DNA of 9,426 nt from an uncultured Catenibacterium sp. (GTDB taxonomy: Bacteria; Bacillota_I; Bacilli_A; Erysipelotrichales; Coprobacillaceae). This document shows, piece by piece, positions 6,163 through 9,426 of the stretch. The position numbers and the translations under genes are program-made. Every line of letters begins with the position of its first letter. Positions within the stretch are counted from its first letter, which is position 1. The stretch lies in assembly GCF_900540665.1 (NCBI RefSeq), contig NZ_UQGV01000083.1, forward strand, positions 1 to 9,426, in the 5' to 3' direction. The notes beneath the pieces were generated by a model. The model saw only the letters and a program-made list of their open reading frames with translations. It had not been told where the DNA came from and searched no databases.

Positions 6163-7413
6163 ATGTATCTTACTGTAAAACAGCAAGTTAAACATTTGTC
6201 TAAAGATGAATATCTTACTATAAAAGAACTCTGTCATGTGGCAAAAAATCTGACAAACGAAGCAATCTATAATGTGCGTCAATACTTCTTCACTGAAGGT
6301 GAACTCTTAAAATATGAAAAGAACTATACACTTTTAAAGAATAGCTTAAATTATAAAGCATTAAATTCTAATATGGCGCAGCAGATTCTTAAAGAAGTTG
6401 ACGGCTCTTTTAAGTCATTCTTTGGACTTATGAAACTTGCAAAACAGGGCAAATATGCTTTTAAGGACTGCAGACTTCCACGCTATCTTCCAAAGGATGG
6501 ATATACTACACTTGTCATTGGATTTGTAAGACTTAAAGGGAATAAGCTCAAACTTCCATTTTCAAACAGCTTTAAAAAGACGCATAAGACTATTGAGATA
6601 ACAATACCACCTGTATTACTTGATAAAAAAGTTAAAGAAATACGCATTATACCTAAAGCTAATGCAAGGTTCTTTGAAATTCAGTACATATACGAAGCTG
6701 AATGCGTTCAAAGAAATCTTAATAAAAACAACGCACTTGCTTTAGATTTAGGAATCAACAATCTTGTAACTGCAGTATCAAGTAATGGCAAGTCATTCAT
6801 CGTTGACGGAAGAAGGCTAAAATCCATTAATCAGTGGTTCAATAAAGAAAATGCACGTTTACAGTCCATAAAAGACAAACAGCATCTTGGGAAGAAGATT
6901 ACGAACAGACAAAAAACGATTGCTCGTAACCGTAACAATAAGGTAAACGACTATCTGAATAAGGCAGCTCGCAAGGTAGTAGATTATTGCATTACGAATG
7001 ACATCGGTACGCTTGTTGTTGGATGCAATGAAACATTTCAACGTGGCAGCAATATCGGTAAGCAGAATAATCAGAACTTTGTGAACATTCCTTACGGTCT
7101 GTTACGCAGTAAACTTGAATATCTTTGTGAGTTGAATGATATAATCTTTGTAAAGCAGGAAGAATCCTATACATCAAAAGCATCATTTTGGGACAAAGAT
7201 GAAATGCCAGCTTACAATGCTGATAACCCAACAGAGTATCCGTTCAGTGGCAAAAGAGTACATCGTGGTCTTTACAAAACTGCAAATGGAAAAGTGTTCA
7301 ATGCTGATATCAATGGAGCTTTGAACATAATGAGAAAAAGTAGCGTTGTGGATATGAATATCCTATACAGTAGAGGCGAAGTGGACACGCCTGTAAGAAT
7401 AAGGATTGCCTGA
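6163..7413 (+). CDS. tnpB: RNA-guided DNA endonuclease TnpB (IS200/IS605 OrfB family)
   Basis: This 416-aa protein is full length for the family (about 350-450 aa) and starts at ATG 6163 with a strong ribosome binding site. The N-terminal half is the wedge/REC-like part. The RuvC nuclease follows with all three acidic residues: D195 in LDLGINN, E290 in VVGCNE, and D382 in NADINGALNI. Other family signatures are the NNQNFVNIPYGLLRSKLEY block and EESYTSKASF. The zinc-ribbon cysteines found in many TnpBs (CxxC pairs) are absent; Ser and other residues fill that region. Family members cut DNA next to a short TAM, using a guide RNA made from the element's right end. That helps retain the element after TnpA excision. 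No TnpA gene is present here. The 3' end of the gene overlaps the predicted guide RNA, which explains the conserved VDTPVRIRIA terminus. Confidence 0.95.
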   Translation: MYLTVKQQVKHLSKDEYLTIKELCHVAKNLTNEAIYNVRQYFFTEGELLKYEKNYTLLKNSLNYKALNSNMAQQILKEVDGSFKSFFGLMKLAKQGKYAFKDCRLPRYLPKDGYTTLVIGFVRLKGNKLKLPFSNSFKKTHKTIEITIPPVLLDKKVKEIRIIPKANARFFEIQYIYEAECVQRNLNKNNALALDLGINNLVTAVSSNGKSFIVDGRRLKSINQWFNKENARLQSIKDKQHLGKKITNRQKTIARNRNNKVNDYLNKAARKVVDYCITNDIGTLVVGCNETFQRGSNIGKQNNQNFVNIPYGLLRSKLEYLCELNDIIFVKQEESYTSKASFWDKDEMPAYNADNPTEYPFSGKRVHRGLYKTANGKVFNADINGALNIMRKSSVVDMNILYSRGEVDTPVRIRIA

Positions 7414-7522
7414 GTTGTCAGGTGGAAACTTAAATATCAAACTTCTTAAATAGGGGCACAGCCCCTTAGAAGCTCATTACCTTTAGGTGATGGGTAGTTC
7501 ACTGTAGATGTACATTTTGATA
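7380..7522 (+). ncRNA. predicted reRNA/omegaRNA of TnpB with guide at its 3' end
   Basis: In this family the guide RNA scaffold spans the 3' end of tnpB and the right end, and the guide is the flanking host sequence. Visible here are hairpin CCTGA/TCAGG over the tnpB stop (7409-7422), a stem-loop with AGGGGC/GCCCCT (7452-7457, 7461-7466) extended by CTTCT/AGAAG (7442-7446, 7468-7472), and the terminal hairpin 7475-7492. The scaffold should end at 7502, so the guide would be the roughly 16-20 bases from 7503, inside the interrupted gene. The 5' boundary is approximate. Confidence 0.65.
7475..7492. repeat. right-end terminal hairpin of the TnpB element
   Basis: CATTACC (7475-7481) pairs with GGTGATG (7486-7492), with one G-U pair and loop TTTA. 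It is followed by GGTAGTTCAC to the proposed right end at 7502. This hairpin is both the TnpA-recognised right-end palindrome and the last stem of the reRNA scaffold. Confidence 0.8.
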
Positions 7523-7668
7523 CAATAGAAGATATAAAAGAATTAAATAATAAACTTAATAATATTGAAGGACTTATTGCGACTTCATTATTTGTAGGAT
7601 TAGTGACTGATCTTATTATTTCTAATAAAGAAGAAACATATAGAATAGGAGGAAAACAATATGTATAA
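7503..7668 (+). pseudogene. 3' fragment of the small gene split by the TnpB element
   Basis: This frame is open from just inside the element (stop TAG at 7495-7497) through VDVHFDTIEDIKELNNKL, then a hydrophobic stretch, GLIATSLFVGLVTDLII (a possible membrane helix), to TAA 7666-7668. The stop overlaps the ATG of the oxidoreductase gene (7661) by 8 nt, typical of translational coupling. Joined to 5984-6018 it gives a 66-aa protein. I do not recognise it. It is a small acidic protein with a coiled-coil-like helix before the hydrophobic segment. It now lacks its own start and ribosome binding site, so it is probably silent. Confidence 0.6.
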
Positions 7669-8620
7669 TTGGTGTATTATTGGAACTGGATGGATTGCTC
7701 ATGAAATGGGTGAAGCATTAAATAGAATGAATCATGGTATTTATGGAATTGTTTCAGGACGTTATGAAAATGCATTATCTTATCAGAAAGAATTTGATGT
7801 CAAACATGTCTATCATACAATAGATGAGATGTTAGAAGATTCTCATATAGACATTGTATATATTGCGACACCTCATAATTTACATTATGAAGAGATGATG
7901 AAAGCATTAGAAGCAGGTAAACATGTTTTCGTAGAAAAATCTATTACTGTCAATGATAAGCAATTAGAAGAAGCAGTCTCTTTAGCTGAAAAGAAAGGCT
8001 TAGTTATTATGGATGGTGTGACACTTTTCCATATGCCTATTTTCAAGAAAGTAAAAGAGATTGTGGAGAGTGGTTCTTTAGGACCGGTGAAGATGATTCA
8101 GGTCAACTTTGGAAGCTGTAAGGAATATGATGTTAATAATCGTTTCTTTTCTAAGGATCTTGCAGGGGGCGCATTACTTGATATTGGTGTTTATGCAGTG
8201 AGTTTTGCCCGTTATTTCATGTCAGAAAGTCCAGAGCAGGTTCTTTCAACTGTTAATCTGTTTGAAACAGGTGTTGATGAAACATCAGGTATTATTTTAA
8301 ATAATTCCAAGGAAATGGCTGTCATCTCTCTTACAATGCGTGCAAAACAGCCTAAACGTGGTCTTATTGCCTGTGAAAATGGGTATATTGAAATCTATAA
8401 CTATCCTAGAGGAGACCAAGCGGTGATTACTTATACTTCTGATGGACATAGTGAAACAATCAAAAATGGAGATATGAAAGACGCTTTACTCTATGAAATT
8501 GAAGATATGGAGTACTATGTAAGTAATAAACATAGTAAAACATTAGAATTTACAAGTGATGTCATGAAAATACTTACTAAAATCAGAAAACAATGGGGCA
8601 TGATTTATCCATTTGAATAA
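7661..8620 (+). CDS. Gfo/Idh/MocA-family NAD(P)-dependent oxidoreductase (dihydrodiol dehydrogenase-like)
   Basis: This 319-aa protein starts at ATG 7661 with ribosome binding site AGGAGGA (7647-7653, 7-nt spacing). The N-terminal Rossmann fold shows GTGWIA (8-13) for NAD(P) binding. The motif IATPHNLHYE and the family lysine motif, here EKS (92-94, usually EKP), follow. GGALLDIGVY (169-178) carries Y178. K93 and the Tyr of DIGVY correspond to the catalytic Lys/Tyr known in dimeric dihydrodiol dehydrogenase and related xylose dehydrogenases, whereas inositol-type members use a His-based site. The substrate is probably a sugar or polyol but cannot be named. It is cytoplasmic. It likely formed an operon with the small gene now interrupted by the TnpB element, and insertion should have changed its transcription. 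No terminator is evident after the stop. Confidence 0.9.
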   Translation: MYNWCIIGTGWIAHEMGEALNRMNHGIYGIVSGRYENALSYQKEFDVKHVYHTIDEMLEDSHIDIVYIATPHNLHYEEMMKALEAGKHVFVEKSITVNDKQLEEAVSLAEKKGLVIMDGVTLFHMPIFKKVKEIVESGSLGPVKMIQVNFGSCKEYDVNNRFFSKDLAGGALLDIGVYAVSFARYFMSESPEQVLSTVNLFETGVDETSGIILNNSKEMAVISLTMRAKQPKRGLIACENGYIEIYNYPRGDQAVITYTSDGHSETIKNGDMKDALLYEIEDMEYYVSNKHSKTLEFTSDVMKILTKIRKQWGMIYPFE

Positions 8621-8679
8621 ATTAAAGAGTGAAAGATACTTTTCGTGCAATAAAAAAACCTTTTATACATAACTATGAG

Positions 8680-8711
8680 ACTTATAATATTATTTTTGGT
8701 AAATTATAAGT
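8680..8711 (+). promoter_or_regulatory. promoter -10 within a perfect 9-bp inverted repeat
   Basis: ACTTATAAT (8680-8688) and ATTATAAGT (8703-8711) are perfect inverted repeats separated by 14 bp. The left arm contains a consensus TATAAT (8683-8688). The right arm runs into the ribosome binding region (GGTGA at 8712-8716) of the SnoaL-LytTR gene. A -35 at 8660-8665 (CTTTTA) is poor. The palindrome could be an operator, perhaps autoregulatory, or an RNA hairpin that limits access to the ribosome binding site. Confidence 0.5.
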
Positions 8712-8721
8712 GGTGATAATT

Positions 8722-9420
8722 ATGAGAAAAAAAGTGGTACAAGATTTAATTGAAACAAGTAGAGAAATATTTCAAGCTTTCTGGCATAAAGATGTGAATC
8801 TTTTAAGCCGTTATCTAGACAATGATGTCTTTTATTGTGGTGCTGATCCAAGTCAATATTATTCAAGCAAGAATGAACTAATGAATTATTTATATTCTGT
8901 AATGAATGATAGTTTAGAAAGTGAATTGACACATATTGATTTTCAATGCGTTTTTAATCAGCAGAACACATGTATTATTGTCGGTCGCTTTTTTCTTATG
9001 ACAGATATGAATTCATTAGAAATGATTCATGAACAACAAAGATGTACACTCGTCTGGTCTATTGAAAAAGAAAAGGAAGGACGTATTGTTTATTTAAATA
9101 CACCAGATCGTTTGGGACAGTTAGAAGACGGTGAGTTATTCCCTCATAAGATGGGCTCTAGTACATATCATTACTATAAAGATATGGTAAAAAAATTAAT
9201 GGAGCCAGATAAAACAATCTTAGTAAATGATAAAAGCAAGCATGCATGTTTGATTCCTTTAAAGGATATTTATTATGTTATGGCATTCCAGCACAATACA
9301 GTGCTTTATACAAATAAAGGTGAAATAACTTCAACAGTTTCTTTTAATAAAATGGAAGCCAAAGGACATTTGAGCCAGCATAAGACCTTCCAATTGATCG
9401 TTTTTTCAAAAAAAGCTTGA
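8722..9420 (+). CDS. SnoaL-like plus LytTR-like regulator, C-terminus short
   Basis: ATG 8722, preceded by GGTGA (8712-8716, 5-nt spacing), gives 232 aa. In-frame GTGs at 8710 and 8713 are less likely. Residues 1-125 look like a SnoaL/NTF2-type alpha-beta domain (ETSREIFQAFWHKDVNLL, then VFYCGADPSQYY). From about 172 the sequence fits the start of a LytTR DNA-binding domain: IPLKDIYYVMAFQHNTVLYT and then SFNKMEAK. A LytTR domain is usually about 100 aa; here only about 60 are present, and the segment with the conserved RSxxVN-like motif is missing. The tail, FQLIVFSKKA, ends next to T6 (9401-9406) and A7 (9408-9414) runs. Either the gene is frameshifted or it is a natural short form. It would be a cytoplasmic transcription regulator; its targets are unknown, although a palindrome lies over its own promoter. 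Confidence 0.72.
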   Translation: MRKKVVQDLIETSREIFQAFWHKDVNLLSRYLDNDVFYCGADPSQYYSSKNELMNYLYSVMNDSLESELTHIDFQCVFNQQNTCIIVGRFFLMTDMNSLEMIHEQQRCTLVWSIEKEKEGRIVYLNTPDRLGQLEDGELFPHKMGSSTYHYYKDMVKKLMEPDKTILVNDKSKHACLIPLKDIYYVMAFQHNTVLYTNKGEITSTVSFNKMEAKGHLSQHKTFQLIVFSKKA

Positions 9421-9426
9421 CCTGGA

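Larger units (their letters stand above)
6019..7502 (+). mobile_element. TnpB-only IS200/IS605-family element (IS1341-like), 1484 bp
   Basis: The element carries tnpB but no tnpA. On the left is TTTAT (6014-6018), the proposed target/TAM, followed by subterminal hairpins at 6030-6065 and 6079-6108. On the right is a structured reRNA/right-end region finishing in hairpin 7475-7492 and GGTAGTTCAC. There are no target duplications or terminal inverted repeats, as expected for this family. The boundaries rest on two independent points: family-like ends, and the fact that removing 6019-7502 restores one open frame across the junction (1484 is 2 mod 3, exactly the shift needed). Without TnpA it could move only if a related Y1 transposase acts in trans. 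Confidence 0.75.

Noticed and set aside
6859..7231. Minus-strand frames inside tnpB (6859-7041, 6992-7231)
   Set aside because: They lie wholly inside a strongly supported gene on the other strand and show no recognisable domain or ribosome binding site.
6019..7502. Type V CRISPR-Cas locus
   Set aside because: The RuvC protein is TnpB-sized (416 aa), and no spaced direct repeats or cas1/cas2 are present. The hairpins fit IS200/IS605 ends.
8621..8660. Terminator after the oxidoreductase gene
   Set aside because: The only stem (GAAAG with CTTTTC) is short and imperfect and is followed by A residues rather than T on the coding strand.

Overview
The window looks like chromosomal DNA from a low-GC Gram-positive gut bacterium. 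The A/T-rich codon use, the GGAGG-type ribosome binding sites, the very large wall-anchored glycosidase and its PQTSD-type anchor all suggest an Erysipelotrichia-like host (Catenibacterium/Coprobacillus relatives). That placement is inference; no phylogenetic marker is present. All supported genes lie on the + strand.

Region 1 (1-590): the possible 3' end of an unrecognised gene, a 68-aa DUF4177 protein (186-392), then a structured leader. The leader holds a 10-bp tandem repeat, a 9-bp-stem hairpin (436-468) and a terminator-like hairpin with a T-tract (495-553), ending about 40 nt before the next gene. Region 2 (591-5775): one 5.15-kb gene for a secreted, cell-wall-anchored family GH20 beta-N-acetylhexosaminidase. 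It has four discoidin/F5/8C (CBM32-like) domains, a LamG-like domain and FIVAR helical spacers, and is closed by a strong rho-independent terminator. It probably acts on host or milk glycans outside the cell.

Region 3 (5776-7668): a promoter, a 19-codon ORF with a strong ribosome binding site, competing stem-loops with a T-tract, and then a small gene split by a TnpB-only IS200/IS605-family element. I place the element at 6019-7502: target motif TTTAT on the left, left-end hairpins, tnpB with an intact RuvC triad, and a right-end guide-RNA (reRNA/omegaRNA) region ending in a hairpin. Removing exactly this interval joins the flanks into one continuous 66-codon ORF, whose stop overlaps the start of the next gene. 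That supports both the boundaries and a recent insertion into an operon.

Region 4 (7661-9426): a Gfo/Idh/MocA oxidoreductase of the dihydrodiol-dehydrogenase type, probably once co-transcribed with the split small gene. It is followed by a gene with its own promoter and palindrome that encodes a SnoaL-like plus LytTR-like protein. Its LytTR domain stops early beside homopolymer runs at the window edge.

The most informative observation is the TnpB insertion with a readable empty site, which predicts the element's TAM (TTTAT) and its guide (the bases from 7503 on). The two leader regions with possible attenuators (upstream of the GH20 gene and around 5864-5982) come next.
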